Below are positions 7,445-16,645 of a DNA stretch of 45,018 bases, one piece after another. Position numbers and translations under genes: made by a program. Location of the stretch: NCBI GenBank assembly GCA_028696455.1, contig JAQVGZ010000012.1:1-45018 (forward strand). Direction: 5' to 3'. Positions within the stretch are counted from its first letter, which is position 1, and each line of letters starts with the position of its first letter. The DNA comes from Desulfotomaculaceae bacterium (GTDB taxonomy: Bacteria > Bacillota > Desulfotomaculia > Desulfotomaculales > Pelotomaculaceae). The notes below the pieces were generated by a model. The model did no database searches and was not told the DNA's origin. It worked only from the letters and a program-made list of their open reading frames with translations.

Positions 7445-8626
7445 CTAAAATGCGTCTATTGTAGTCTTAATCTTATCCTGGAACCAGTGATAAACCCGAT
7501 CTATTATTTTACCGTTAAACTCATGATAACCATTACTCGTGCTGCCAGGTTTCACATTTTGCATAGAACCATAAACAACAAGACCAAAAGCGTTTGCAAG
7601 ATCCGGTCCGAGAACCTGCTTTGCAGCTTGCGGTACTCCGATTCTTGTAGCTAGCTGCAGGCTTTCTTCAGCTATATTTGTAAGCCCGTCCATCTGGGCA
7701 ACACCACCGTACAAAACAGCCCCTCCCGGCAGTTGACCAGGGTAATTAAAACTTTTTACCTCCCCAGCTATCATGTGAAAGATCTCCTTAATCCGGGCTT
7801 CAATTATAGACTTTACAAAAGTACTGGATACTTTCCGAGATGCCATTTCATCGGTCCCGGCTATTTCAATATTATCTTTCCCGGCGCCGTCCAGGCCTTT
7901 GTAACGCTTCAATACCTCCTGGGCCTGGGCCATGGAAATATGTAGACCTATGGCCAAATCGCTGACCAGGTGTTCACCCCCTATGGACAGTACAGCGGTC
8001 TCCCGGATTAGACCCCGTTCATGAATACTTACTGTCACTGTTGAGGCTCCGATGTCAATTAGTAACGTCCCAAATTCTCTTTCGAAGGGACTTAGCAGTG
8101 CTCCAACTGCTGCCAGCGGGCTGTATACTACATCCTGTACTACAATTTTAGCTAACCTGGCACTCTCAAAAATATTCTTGATATTATGGTTAACAGTTGT
8201 TATTGCCCTGGCTTCCAGTTCAGTGTCCGGCCATGACAGAGTAACCATATTTCTAGGAGGCATAATTGTTAATAATGTTTCACTTACTGGTGTCCCGCTT
8301 GCGGCCCCGACCGGGTCAAATTGAACTAGTTTACCGGCAGCGCCAGTTACGTGGCAGGCCCTAATCAGTATATCAGTGCTGTTATAACCTATAAATGCAG
8401 TATTTGCTTTTACTCCAGCCATCTCCTCGGCTTTATCCAGTGCCTGCCGAATAGATGCAGCTGCTGCAGTGACGTCATTTATAGAACCTTTTTGCATCCC
8501 TATAGTTGGACTTACCCCTACCCCCACTGCCTGCAGGGAACCATTTTTTATCTGGACAATGATCGCCGCTGTTTTAGAAGTACCTAAATCAAGACCGGCC
8601 AGTGTATCAGGATGTCTTTTAGACAA
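7445..8626 (-). CDS. ftsA: Cell division protein FtsA
   Basis: Actin-like ATPase that tethers FtsZ to the membrane. Visible features are the phosphate-1 loop AGLDLGTSKTAAIIV near the N-terminus, the second actin motif LLIDIGASTVTVSIHERG, and a C-terminal amphipathic end (VYHWFQDKIKTTI) that suits membrane attachment. I place the start at TTG 8626, preceded by GGGAGGTG at seven bases; this gives LSKRHPDTLAGLD, as in relatives. An upstream ATG at 8656 adds ten residues that contain the ribosome binding site itself. The protein is 393 residues. Confidence 0.96.
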   Translation of the reverse strand: MSKRHPDTLAGLDLGTSKTAAIIVQIKNGSLQAVGVGVSPTIGMQKGSINDVTAAAASIRQALDKAEEMAGVKANTAFIGYNSTDILIRACHVTGAAGKLVQFDPVGAASGTPVSETLLTIMPPRNMVTLSWPDTELEARAITTVNHNIKNIFESARLAKIVVQDVVYSPLAAVGALLSPFEREFGTLLIDIGASTVTVSIHERGLIRETAVLSIGGEHLVSDLAIGLHISMAQAQEVLKRYKGLDGAGKDNIEIAGTDEMASRKVSSTFVKSIIEARIKEIFHMIAGEVKSFNYPGQLPGGAVLYGGVAQMDGLTNIAEESLQLATRIGVPQAAKQVLGPDLANAFGLVVYGSMQNVKPGSTSNGYHEFNGKIIDRVYHWFQDKIKTTIDAF

Positions 8627-8673
8627 TCGTCCGCACCTCCCGATCGCATTTCCCATAATTAATCATGATTCCA

Positions 8674-8705
8674 ATTATAGAATTTCCACATAAAATAGAA
8701 TTTCC
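8674..8705 (-). repeat. Two 11-bp direct repeats and a TATAAT upstream of ftsA
   Basis: ATAGAATTTCC occurs at 8677-8687 and again at 8695-8705, an 18-bp period. On the minus strand the downstream copy runs into TATAAT (8674-8679), a plausible -10 for an internal ftsAZ promoter; the matching -35 is weak. Confidence 0.5.
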
Positions 8706-8716
8706 CTTTAAAAAAA

Positions 8717-9058
8717 TTATTTTTTTAACAAATGCCTCCGTATAATGGCAATATTGTTAAAGATCCTGACTCCGAAAGCAACAACAGCGGCCAGATAAAG
8801 GTCAATACCAAGTCTTTCACCTACAAAGGCCAGGCCTGCCGCTAATAATGCATTACTAAAGAAACCTGAAATAAAAATCTCATTATCGAAGTGGTCCTCC
8901 ATAGCTGCTCTAATACCCCCTAATACCGAATCTAAAGCAGCCAGTGCCGCTACCGATAAGTACTTGGCATAGGCATGGGGCAATACAAGAGGAATGTTCA
9001 GCCCTACTATAATCCCCACTCCCAGACCTAAAACGGCCAACCAGAGTCCTAACCACAT
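8717..9058 (-). CDS. sbp: Small basic protein Sbp (DUF1290)
   Basis: A 113-residue membrane protein of the DUF1290 family, called small basic protein (Sbp) in Bacillus, where it lies close to ftsA. Three to four hydrophobic helices are visible: residues 1-20, about 30-45, about 63-80 and 84-100. The protein ends in the basic tail RRHLLKK. The molecular role is unknown; constant linkage to division genes suggests a role at the septum or envelope. The ATG at 9058 follows GAGGGTGAG. It is 15 bp downstream of a DUF881 gene and in the same operon. Confidence 0.88.
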   Translation of the reverse strand: MWLGLWLAVLGLGVGIIVGLNIPLVLPHAYAKYLSVAALAALDSVLGGIRAAMEDHFDNEIFISGFFSNALLAAGLAFVGERLGIDLYLAAVVAFGVRIFNNIAIIRRHLLKK

Positions 9059-9073
9059 AAAAGCTCACCCTCT

Positions 9074-9769
9074 TTATGTTGTTGTGGCATAGTCAAATCG
9101 CAAGCCACCGGTATAAGCAGGAACTAAAATTTCTTCTTTAATATTTACATTAATTACAATCCCCCGGTCATTTAAATATTCTGCCAGTCCTCCTTTAATT
9201 TCCAGACTGCTTTTTAAAGTGGTGGCGTTCCCAATAGCTATGATCTGATAAGGAGCTGAGATATTAACCATGTTTACAACAATATGCTTTCCCGCCAGGC
9301 GTATCTCACTGGTAGCGAGAATGCGCTGATTATTTATCGCCATAGCCTCAGCCCCGGCCCCACGCAGTTCGTTAATCACACGTAGTAAATCGTCATCCTT
9401 GATGGAATTGCGTTCGGGATAGCTATCCTGCTTTTCATCAGGAAGGTTTTCCAGGATCACCTCCACGCCGGGACCCACAACCGGAACTAGTCCTGCATAA
9501 TGTTTTATTTTTGACAACTCGCTTTCAAATGCATCAACTGCCGCAGAGTGGCCTTTACCAACTTCTTCAAGCTTTGCAGAGAGGTCGGATGACTCTTCAC
9601 GTAAATGGGCCAGGTCCTTCTCTAGCTGCAATTTTTCAACTGTTAATTCCTGTTCACGGCCATACGGCACTCCTTGCTCGACGCTGCTGGAGGTGCGATA
9701 CTGAAATGCCATCATTAGGCCCAGGCTCACTGCGACTAAAATTATAGACACATATATTGATTTATGCAT
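9074..9769 (-). CDS. DUF881 family protein (YlxW/YlxX-like), copy 2
   Basis: A 231-residue single-pass protein: an N-terminal membrane helix (YVSIILVAVSLGLMMAF), a coiled coil of about 60 residues rich in E/K/L, then the DUF881 domain with GPGVEVILEN, DLLRVINELRGAGAEAMAIN and a C-terminal TGGLRFDYA. I use the ATG at 9769 because TAGGAGAG precedes it; an upstream in-frame ATG lies inside the neighbour gene. DUF881 proteins (Bacillus YlxW, YlxX) sit in dcw clusters of many spore formers and have no firm biochemical role. It is a clear paralogue of the gene just upstream. Confidence 0.88.
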   Translation of the reverse strand: MHKSIYVSIILVAVSLGLMMAFQYRTSSSVEQGVPYGREQELTVEKLQLEKDLAHLREESSDLSAKLEEVGKGHSAAVDAFESELSKIKHYAGLVPVVGPGVEVILENLPDEKQDSYPERNSIKDDDLLRVINELRGAGAEAMAINNQRILATSEIRLAGKHIVVNMVNISAPYQIIAIGNATTLKSSLEIKGGLAEYLNDRGIVINVNIKEEILVPAYTGGLRFDYATTT

Positions 9770-9782
9770 AATTGAATCTCTC

Positions 9783-10484
9783 CTAGCCGGCAACCAACGA
9801 GTATTCATATTTAATACCGGGGCTATATGCCGGGATTTTAACCTGGTTTAATTTTTTCACAGAAACTTGAATCCCCCAAAATTGAAGAGTCTCGGCTACG
9901 CCGCCCTTCATCTTCAATGATTTCTCCAGCGTATCAGGATTTCCTATGGCCGAAATGACATAGGGAGGCGCCAGACGGTAATTCTTATTCAAAACAATTG
10001 TTGGCCCAGTGCAGCGAACCTCAGTGGTTGCAAGCAGCCTTTGTCCGTTAATGGAAATTGCCTCAGCCCCTGCCGCCTTTATTTCATTTAAAACTCGCAA
10101 CAGATCCTCATCATGCAGAACATAAAGGTTTGGGTTCTCACCCGGTCTGATTGTAATTGTGCTGTCGTTAAGAGTAACCTCAACACCCGGTCCGGTCAAT
10201 TCAGAAACACCAGCTAACACCTTTGCTTTAGCCAGTTCTTCCTTCAATTCATCTGTCAAAGGAACGCTGGCAGCTCTGTCCAGATTATTGCGCAAGGTAT
10301 CGATCTCCGCCTGCAAGGACTTACGATCTTCTTTCATCTGGTTTACCTGTTCCGATAGTTCTGTCACCCTTTGTACCGATTCAGTATGCTGAATTTCTCT
10401 GGTAAAGCGAAATTGGAAGGCCAGCAAGATCCCCAGAATAAGGCCAACCATTAACAGCATCAAGTGAGCGCTTTTCAAATTCAT
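9783..10484 (-). CDS. DUF881 family protein (YlxX/YlxW-like), copy 1
   Basis: A 233-residue protein with the same build as the next gene: a membrane helix (LMLLMVGLILGILLAFQF), a coiled coil, and the DUF881 domain (GPGVEVTLND, DLLRVLNEIKAAGAEAISIN, ISAIGNPDTLEKSLKMKGG). The two adjacent copies align across their whole length and probably arose by tandem duplication, a pattern also seen as ylxW-ylxX in Bacillus. The ATG at 10484 follows GGAGGGGTGAGG. It sits between divIB/ftsQ and the second copy. The predicted topology places the domain outside the membrane, near the septal wall. The function is unknown. Confidence 0.88.
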   Translation of the reverse strand: MNLKSAHLMLLMVGLILGILLAFQFRFTREIQHTESVQRVTELSEQVNQMKEDRKSLQAEIDTLRNNLDRAASVPLTDELKEELAKAKVLAGVSELTGPGVEVTLNDSTITIRPGENPNLYVLHDEDLLRVLNEIKAAGAEAISINGQRLLATTEVRCTGPTIVLNKNYRLAPPYVISAIGNPDTLEKSLKMKGGVAETLQFWGIQVSVKKLNQVKIPAYSPGIKYEYSLVAG

Positions 10485-10529
10485 ACCTCACCCCTCCTTT
10501 AACAAAGGTTAACTCCTTATGTATTCCCA

Positions 10530-11276
10530 TTACTTAGAATCCATATATTTCACTACCGGCATACTGGCACTGGATAAATCGATATAGCTAATTTTGGCCC
10601 CCTGTTTTTTTATCTCCTGAAGAACTTGTACTAAAACTATACCCTTTTCAGAAATTTCCGTAGCCTGTCCCAAGCGGCATTGAATTCGTTCCATTGTATA
10701 AACTTTAATCTGATTATTAAGGTCAACATGCACCTCGGACAGTATGCTCAGAGCATCTTCCGGAAGGCCGCTAAGTACCGTCAGAGCATAGCTTAGCCTT
10801 TCAGCCTTGACCACTTCTCCTGGTGTTGATTGATCTATTTCAACACCAGTTATCACCGGTAAACCGGGAGTGCTTACGCTAGCCTTTTGCAGGCAAAAAC
10901 CCTCCTCATCCACTTCTATAAAACCCTCACTTGTTGGTAATAGTCCCAGTGGGCGCCGCTCTAGAATGGTTATTTGAACCGTTGCTGGTAATGCTCTGGT
11001 AACCTGTACCTCCTTAATCATTGGAATCATCTTTAAGTTTTCTTCTATTGTAGAAAGATTTAGCTTAAAAATATTCAGCCCGATACCTATATCGGCAATA
11101 TTACGTATTTTTTCTTCTGCAAGATACTGGTTGCCACTGACTAAAACCTGTCTTACTTCAAAAAGTGGCGAGCGCAAAAGAATAAAACCAGTCAATAGAA
11201 ATATTAAAATCCAAAAAATGCTTTCATATACATTCCATTTTTTCTTTATCGTATTATTCCCTGTTATACCGGTCAA
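10530..11276 (-). CDS. divIB: Cell division protein DivIB/FtsQ
   Basis: A 248-residue bitopic division protein. A short cytoplasmic N-terminus is followed by one membrane helix (SIFWILIFLLTGFILL). Then comes a POTRA domain beginning LFEVRQVLVSGNQYLAEEKI, and a FtsQ domain with PATVQITILERRPLG and FIEVDEEGFC. It works with FtsL and DivIC to recruit and control the septal synthase. The start is TTG at 11276 with GGGGGA about eight bases upstream. The gap to murA (328 bp) holds a terminator, so divIB may start a new transcription unit leading to ftsAZ. Confidence 0.93.
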   Translation of the reverse strand: MTGITGNNTIKKKWNVYESIFWILIFLLTGFILLRSPLFEVRQVLVSGNQYLAEEKIRNIADIGIGLNIFKLNLSTIEENLKMIPMIKEVQVTRALPATVQITILERRPLGLLPTSEGFIEVDEEGFCLQKASVSTPGLPVITGVEIDQSTPGEVVKAERLSYALTVLSGLPEDALSILSEVHVDLNNQIKVYTMERIQCRLGQATEISEKGIVLVQVLQEIKKQGAKISYIDLSSASMPVVKYMDSK

Positions 11277-11524
11277 AAAATGGTCCCCCGTTACCGTGCA
11301 AATTTTTGCATCTGTAAATAATTATATCAATCGTTTCCTGCTTGTCCAAGATAAACTTGAAGATTTACTTATATTTACTACAATATAACTTTCATATAGC
11401 TTTCCAGCTGTTCGTATATTAAGAGTCAAAAGTCAAAATTTAAATTATTATCAACTTGTTAACATGTTGAATAACAAACTCTTTTGTTTTCTCTTAAAAT
11501 CATTTTCGCATGTCCACAATAAAA

Positions 11525-11554
11525 CTAAAAAAGAATCACAATGATTGTGATCTT
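11525..11554 (-). terminator. Terminator after murA
   Basis: ATCACAAT and ATTGTGAT form a perfect 8-bp stem with a single-base centre (extended by AAG/CTT), followed on the minus strand by six T residues. It lies 50-80 bp past the murA stop codon. The rest of the 11277-11604 gap is AT-rich and contains a 14-bp palindrome TGCAAATTTTTGCA near 11297, but no supported gene. Confidence 0.75.
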
Positions 11555-11604
11555 TAAGATTGTATCATATAAACATATTAAACCTTTTGAGGTATTCATA
11601 AAAG

Positions 11605-12864
11605 TTAATTCTGAACTCTTATTATTCTAGCCCCAAGGGCATTATATTTAACTTCCAGACGGTCGTATCCACGGTCGATGTGTTGCACATTCTCCAATAC
11701 ACTTCCGTCCTCGGCTGCCATGGCTGCCAGCACCAACGATGCGCCTGCCCGGAGATCACTGGCTTCAACACAGGCCCCGCTAAGTCTGTCAACCCCCTTG
11801 ATAATTGCCGTCCTGCCCTCAACCTTGATGTCAGCGCCCATCCGCCGGAGTTCTCCGACATGTTTAAACCGGTTTTCAAATATAGTTTCTGTAATAACAC
11901 TGGTGCCTTCCGCCAGGCTTAATAAAGCCATCATTTGCGGCTGCATATCGGTTGGAAAACCCGGGTAAGGCATCGTCTTGATGTCTACCGCTTTGACTCT
12001 GCCATTTCCCTGTACTCTAACATAGCCATTGCCAACTGTAATACTGACACCTGCCTCGCGCAACTTCGCCAACAGGGGGTCCAGGTGCTCCGGAATCACA
12101 TTTGTTACTGTCACATCACCACCGGTAATGGCTGCTGCCACCATATATGTGCCAGCCTCAATCCGGTCCGGGATGATCGTATGATAGGCCGGTCTAAGGT
12201 CTTCCAGACGCACACCTTCAATTCTTATAGTATCTGTTCCCGCACCTCTGACATGACCTCCAATGCTGTTGAGATAATTCTGCAAATCTACTAATTCAGG
12301 CTCCTTGGCAACATTCCGGATTGTTGTCACTCCGTCAGCCAGTACCGCTGCCATCATTATATTTTCTGTAGCGCCAACACTAGGCAGATCCAGGTGAATA
12401 TCTGCACCAGTCAGTCTATTTGCTTCAGCTATTATATAGCCGAATTTTTCTTGAATCGTGGCGCCAAGCAATTGTAAACCTTTTAGATGGAGATTCATTG
12501 GCCGGCTTCCGATTTGACAGCCACCTGGATATGCTATTTTAACATAGCCGAATCGGCCCAACAAAGAGCCCAATACAAGATTTGACGCGCGCATCCGGCG
12601 CATTAAATCTTCGGAAATCCCGACAGGCTCAATTTTTGAGCTATCCACCTCAATAATGTCTTTATCACAGTTGACTTTTGCCCCGAGATGGACCAGCACA
12701 TCTTTCATCACTGATACATCTACCAGTTTCGGTACTCCTCTGATTACGCTGTTAGCTGCGTTTAAAATGGAGGCTGCTAAAACTGGCAGTGTGGCGTTTT
12801 TTGAACCGCTAGAGCTAACAGTACCATTCAAGCGACTGCCGCCCGAAATTATAAATTTTTGCAT
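11605..12864 (-). CDS. murA: UDP-N-acetylglucosamine 1-carboxyvinyltransferase MurA
   Basis: First committed step of peptidoglycan synthesis: transfers enolpyruvate from PEP to UDP-GlcNAc. The active-site loop AYPGGCQIGSRPMNLH carries the catalytic cysteine at residue 116 (E. coli C115), so a fosfomycin-sensitive type is expected. The substrate-binding SSGSKNATLPVLAAS near residue 18 is intact. The start is ATG 12864 with GGAGGTG five bases upstream, giving 419 residues; an upstream in-frame start lies in the murB end. It is 13 bp from murB and ends a unit closed by a terminator. Confidence 0.97.
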   Translation of the reverse strand: MQKFIISGGSRLNGTVSSSGSKNATLPVLAASILNAANSVIRGVPKLVDVSVMKDVLVHLGAKVNCDKDIIEVDSSKIEPVGISEDLMRRMRASNLVLGSLLGRFGYVKIAYPGGCQIGSRPMNLHLKGLQLLGATIQEKFGYIIAEANRLTGADIHLDLPSVGATENIMMAAVLADGVTTIRNVAKEPELVDLQNYLNSIGGHVRGAGTDTIRIEGVRLEDLRPAYHTIIPDRIEAGTYMVAAAITGGDVTVTNVIPEHLDPLLAKLREAGVSITVGNGYVRVQGNGRVKAVDIKTMPYPGFPTDMQPQMMALLSLAEGTSVITETIFENRFKHVGELRRMGADIKVEGRTAIIKGVDRLSGACVEASDLRAGASLVLAAMAAEDGSVLENVQHIDRGYDRLEVKYNALGARIIRVQN

Positions 12865-12877
12865 AAGGCACCTCCGC

Positions 12878-13795
12878 CTATTCTTGCCCGGCAAACTTCA
12901 CCTCAGGCTGGAGTTTTACACCAAACCGCCTATTTATTGTTTCTTTAACCTGATCGATTAAACCAAGGACATCCCTGGCAGTAGCTGACCCCAGGTTAAT
13001 GATAAAATTAGCATGAAGTGGAGAAATCTGAGCGTCTCCCACCCGCAATCCCTTTAACCCTGCAGCTTCGATTAGACGCCCGGCGGAATCTCCAGGCGGG
13101 TTCTTAAAAACACTCCCGGCATTCGGGTAGGCCAGTGGCTGCGAAGCCTTGCGCCTGGCAAGAAAGATAGCCATTTCTTGCTTGATTTGCTCTTTATCCC
13201 TGGGGTAGCTGGTAAAGATGACTTCAACAACAATCGCCGGATCAAATTGTAATATACTGGTGCGATAGCCAAACCTCATTTCTTCATTGCTTATACATTC
13301 ATAGTTTCCGTCCAGATTCAGGATTAATACCTTTTTTACTAATTCACTCACAGATGAGCCATTAGAGCCAGCATTCATGAACACTGCTCCCCCGATATTA
13401 CCTGGTATGCCTGCTAAAAACTCAAATCCCCCCAGGCCCGCATCCCTGGCCGCTGCTAATACCTGCGCCAACCTGGCCCCGGCTTCTACTTTGATTTCAT
13501 TATCAACAATAGACAACCGGTCCAAACCGCTGCTTATTTTGACTACAATCCCCCTAATCCCGCTGTCAGATATCAAGAGGTTTGAACCGGCCCCGATAAC
13601 GAACAAGGGGACTCCCCGATCACGGCTGTAATTAACAATAGTATAGATCTCTTGACGGTTTATTGGTTCTACAAATATATCCGCAGGCCCACCAATACGC
13701 CAGGTAGTATGCTTTTTCATTGGCTCAGCAGACCGCACCCGACCAGGTAACAGTGCGCTTAATTCGTTGAAAATGGCTAAATTAGCCTGCATCAT
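12878..13795 (-). CDS. murB: UDP-N-acetylenolpyruvoylglucosamine reductase MurB
   Basis: FAD enzyme that reduces the MurA product to UDP-MurNAc with NADPH. The FAD-binding [30 protein letters not shown] and the catalytic segment [15 protein letters not shown] with its serine are present; the C-terminal domain is the short type (305 residues). ATG at 13795 follows GAAGGAG and overlaps the murC end by 14 bp, so the pair is translationally coupled. Murein genes murC-murB-murA form a run here. Confidence 0.97.
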   Translation of the reverse strand: MMQANLAIFNELSALLPGRVRSAEPMKKHTTWRIGGPADIFVEPINRQEIYTIVNYSRDRGVPLFVIGAGSNLLISDSGIRGIVVKISSGLDRLSIVDNEIKVEAGARLAQVLAAARDAGLGGFEFLAGIPGNIGGAVFMNAGSNGSSVSELVKKVLILNLDGNYECISNEEMRFGYRTSILQFDPAIVVEVIFTSYPRDKEQIKQEMAIFLARRKASQPLAYPNAGSVFKNPPGDSAGRLIEAAGLKGLRVGDAQISPLHANFIINLGSATARDVLGLIDQVKETINRRFGVKLQPEVKFAGQE

Positions 13796-15167
13796 AATTC
13801 TCCTTCAGTCTTTTAACCAGTTCGACACCCGCTCTCCATATATCACCAGCACCTAAAGTAAGGATTAGATCACCTGGACGGGCTGCTTTAGCCAGATAAT
13901 CAACAATTTCCTGTCGGGTAGATAAATAAATTACCTCGCGATCAACATTCTTTTCAATTTCAGATACGATATTTCTGGCAGTTACCCCAATAATCGGCTG
14001 CTCTCCAGCGCTGTAAATATCACTGACAATAATCAAATCCGCGTCGCTAAAAGCGGCGCCAAAGCGTTTGCCTAAAAGTAAAGTGCGGGTATAGCGGTGC
14101 GGTTGGAAGACACCCACCACCCGGCCTTTCTTCAGCTGCTGAGCTGCTTTCAGAGTTGCCTTTATTTCTGAAGGATGATGGGCATAGTCGTCTATAACCT
14201 TAATTCCCCTAACTTCGCCCAGGTATTGGAACCTGCGCCCTGCACCCTTGAACTTCTTTAATGCTGCTGCGATTCCGCTAAAGGGGATACCAGCAAACAT
14301 CCCTACCACAACGGCGGCGAGGGCATTGGATAAGTTATGCCGGCCAGGGATACTTATTTCAATACATCCCAAATAATCTTCTTTATAGTAAACGTCACCA
14401 GCAGTACTTGAATCATTCAGCCGGAGGTTGCGCAAGGTGTAATCGGCTTTTTGCTGTCCGACTGCATAAGTCTGAAAAGGCCGGTCATACTTGGGCAACA
14501 GTCGGCTTATTGTTGGGTTATCAAGACACATTACGGCTAGCCCTTCATCAGGTACTTTGTCCATAAATCTCCGGAAGGCGGTTATTATATTCTCAACATT
14601 TTTATAATAGTCTAAGTGGTCATCTTCAATATTGGTAATGACTTCAATAAAAGGTTCTAGTTTGAGAAATGATCCATCACTTTCATCTGCTTCTGCAATT
14701 AAATATTCCCCACGGCCTAATTTGGCATTGCCACTGATTTCTGGCAATTCACCTCCAATAATTATGGTGGGGTCCAAACCGTTCATTTCAAATACCAGGG
14801 CAATCATGGAAGTTGTGGTAGTTTTTCCGTGCGACCCAGCGATGGCAATGCCCTTTTGTCTGTTCATCAGCCGCGCCAGCATTTCACCTCGATGGATTAC
14901 CGGCAAGCCTTTCTTTTTCGCTGCAACCAATTCTACATTAGTGGCTGGAATAGCCGTGGAAGACACAACTAGATCAGCTGCTCCCAGGTTTACCTCAGCA
15001 TGCCCGGCATAGCAAGTCACCCCAAGTGCTTCCAGCCTCTCGGTTACGGCAGTAGTTTTTAGGTCCGAACCGGTAACTTTATAACCTAGCTCCAGCATAA
15101 TGCCGGCAATACCGTTCATACCTGAACCACCGATTCCGATAAAATGAACATGCTGTGTTTTTTGCAC
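13782..15167 (-). CDS. murC: UDP-N-acetylmuramate--L-alanine ligase MurC
   Basis: ATP-dependent ligase adding L-Ala to UDP-MurNAc. The N-terminal UDP-binding [14 protein letters not shown], the P-loop [15 protein letters not shown] and the Mur ligase motif [14 protein letters not shown] are all visible; 461 residues is normal. The start is GTG 15167 with AAAGGTAG upstream. A promoter-like TTGTGC-N16-TATATA lies about 25-50 bp before it, in the 339-bp gap after murG, so murC-murB-murA may be separately transcribed. Confidence 0.97.
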   Translation of the reverse strand: MQKTQHVHFIGIGGSGMNGIAGIMLELGYKVTGSDLKTTAVTERLEALGVTCYAGHAEVNLGAADLVVSSTAIPATNVELVAAKKKGLPVIHRGEMLARLMNRQKGIAIAGSHGKTTTTSMIALVFEMNGLDPTIIIGGELPEISGNAKLGRGEYLIAEADESDGSFLKLEPFIEVITNIEDDHLDYYKNVENIITAFRRFMDKVPDEGLAVMCLDNPTISRLLPKYDRPFQTYAVGQQKADYTLRNLRLNDSSTAGDVYYKEDYLGCIEISIPGRHNLSNALAAVVVGMFAGIPFSGIAAALKKFKGAGRRFQYLGEVRGIKVIDDYAHHPSEIKATLKAAQQLKKGRVVGVFQPHRYTRTLLLGKRFGAAFSDADLIIVSDIYSAGEQPIIGVTARNIVSEIEKNVDREVIYLSTRQEIVDYLAKAARPGDLILTLGAGDIWRAGVELVKRLKENYDAG

Positions 15168-15194
15168 TAATCACATCTACCTTTCTGTATATAG

Positions 15195-15222
15195 TGAAAT
15201 ATATTTTCGGCACAAGTCTGCT
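15195..15222 (-). promoter_or_regulatory. Candidate promoter of murC-murB-murA
   Basis: On the minus strand TTGTGC (about 15217-15222), 16 bases, then TATATA (about 15195-15200) lie just before murC. The remaining gap 15223-15506 between murC and murG shows no terminator or gene that I can support. Confidence 0.4.
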
Positions 15223-15506
15223 TCAAATTCGCTTAGACAACATGTTTATCATTTGTTATGAAATGTGCTTCTGCCTAGCCCCAGCCGTCTTTATGGCTTA
15301 CGATCATAATAATACCTTTGAGGCTATAACCAGCTCCTTCCACCCGAATCTATACCCTTATAACGGCTTTAGGCGCTTAAAAGATAAAATATACTATGCA
15401 TATTTCAGAAAAACGTTACATTCATAACCGCTGCTTGTCCAATTTAGGGGTTTGGTAATACTGTATTTTCTTATTTAAGCTCATAATTGAGATTAATCTG
15501 GTCAGT

Positions 15507-16628
15507 TCAGCCGTTTTTGCCTTTAATCAACTCATCAGCAAAATCCATTATATCCTCCAGGGCATGTTTTTTGCCCATCCTTTTGCTGGCAGCGCCCATT
15601 GATAACAACCTGTCCCGGTCGCCAATCAGCTCAGTTACCATGGTACACAGCACATCTCCATTCAAATCGCGGTCCAGCACAACCAATGACGCCTTTTCTT
15701 TTTCCAGAGCTCGGGCGTTAAACTCTTGGTGATTTTCTGAAGCATAGGGGTATGGTATTAGAATTGAAGGGATTCCCAAAACAGTTAATTCAGCAAGAGT
15801 GGCCGCACCAGCACGGCTGATAACCAGATCAGCTGCTGCCAGGGCATCCTGCATATTATATAGATAAGATGCAATGGTAACATTCCTAATGTCACACAGA
15901 TTTATTCCTGAAGCGGCGCATCTATCATGGAAATCCAGGTGCCCAAGCTTACCAGTAACGTGCAACATATGCAACCGCGGGTCATTTGCATAAAACTTTA
16001 TTACCTGCACCATGGCTTCATTGAGAGTATGTGCCCCCCGGCTGCCGCCAAATGATAGTAATAGAAAACCATTGTCTGGTAAACCCAATTTTTTTATGGC
16101 CTTTACCCGGTTAGCCGTCAGAATTTCCGGCCGCACAGGTAGCCCGGTCAATCTTACTTTTTCCTGGCGTGGAAAGTACTGAATTGAATCAGCAAAGGTA
16201 ACGGCAACCCGCCCGGCAAAGCGCGATAGAATCCGGTTAGTTACGCCGGGAAACGCGTTCTGTTCATGGATTAGGGTGGGAACCTTACAAAAGGCAGCCG
16301 CCAGCACCACCGGACCGCAGACATATCCCCCTGTTCCAATCACCAAGTCCGGCCGCCAGTTCCTGACGATCTCCAGAGTTTGCAGAAAACCCCGGCCAGC
16401 CTGCCATAACACCATTAAGTTTCGGAATGATAGTTTTCGTTCCAGACCGGCCGCTGTTATACCTTTAAAGGGCAACCCCTCTTTGGGAACAATATCCGAC
16501 TCCATCCCGCGGGTGGTACCTACATAAAAGATTTTTGAACCAGGGTACCTGTTTTGTAACCCCCGGGCTATCGCCAGGGCGGGATAAATATGCCCGCCGG
16601 TGCCACCACCGGCTACTATAAAGCGCAA
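15507..16628 (-). CDS. murG: UDP-GlcNAc--lipid I GlcNAc transferase MurG
   Basis: Peripheral membrane glycosyltransferase that converts lipid I to lipid II. The GT-B motifs are visible: [16 protein letters not shown] at the N-terminus, [12 protein letters not shown] in the acceptor domain, and [13 protein letters not shown] and [19 protein letters not shown] in the donor domain. TTG at 16628 gives the usual MRFIVAGGG start and follows GAGGTGA; ATG 16649 is an alternative overlapping the upstream stop by four bases. The protein is 373 residues. It sits between the SEDS gene and murC in standard dcw order. Confidence 0.96.
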   Translation of the reverse strand: MRFIVAGGGTGGHIYPALAIARGLQNRYPGSKIFYVGTTRGMESDIVPKEGLPFKGITAAGLERKLSFRNLMVLWQAGRGFLQTLEIVRNWRPDLVIGTGGYVCGPVVLAAAFCKVPTLIHEQNAFPGVTNRILSRFAGRVAVTFADSIQYFPRQEKVRLTGLPVRPEILTANRVKAIKKLGLPDNGFLLLSFGGSRGAHTLNEAMVQVIKFYANDPRLHMLHVTGKLGHLDFHDRCAASGINLCDIRNVTIASYLYNMQDALAAADLVISRAGAATLAELTVLGIPSILIPYPYASENHQEFNARALEKEKASLVVLDRDLNGDVLCTMVTELIGDRDRLLSMGAASKRMGKKHALEDIMDFADELIKGKNG

Positions 16629-16645
16629 AGAATTCACCTCATTTA

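Noticed and set aside
11935-12294. A 119-codon plus-strand ORF antisense to murA
   Set aside because: Shadow frame with no start signals and no recognisable domain.
14632-15012. A 126-codon plus-strand ORF antisense to murC
   Set aside because: It is a shadow of the murC frame; the composition follows the complementary codons and it has no start signals.
15155-15427. A 90-codon plus-strand ORF in the murG-murC gap
   Set aside because: It starts at a GTG inside murC with no ribosome binding site, has irregular composition and resembles no family I know. It is probably a chance frame in AT-rich DNA.
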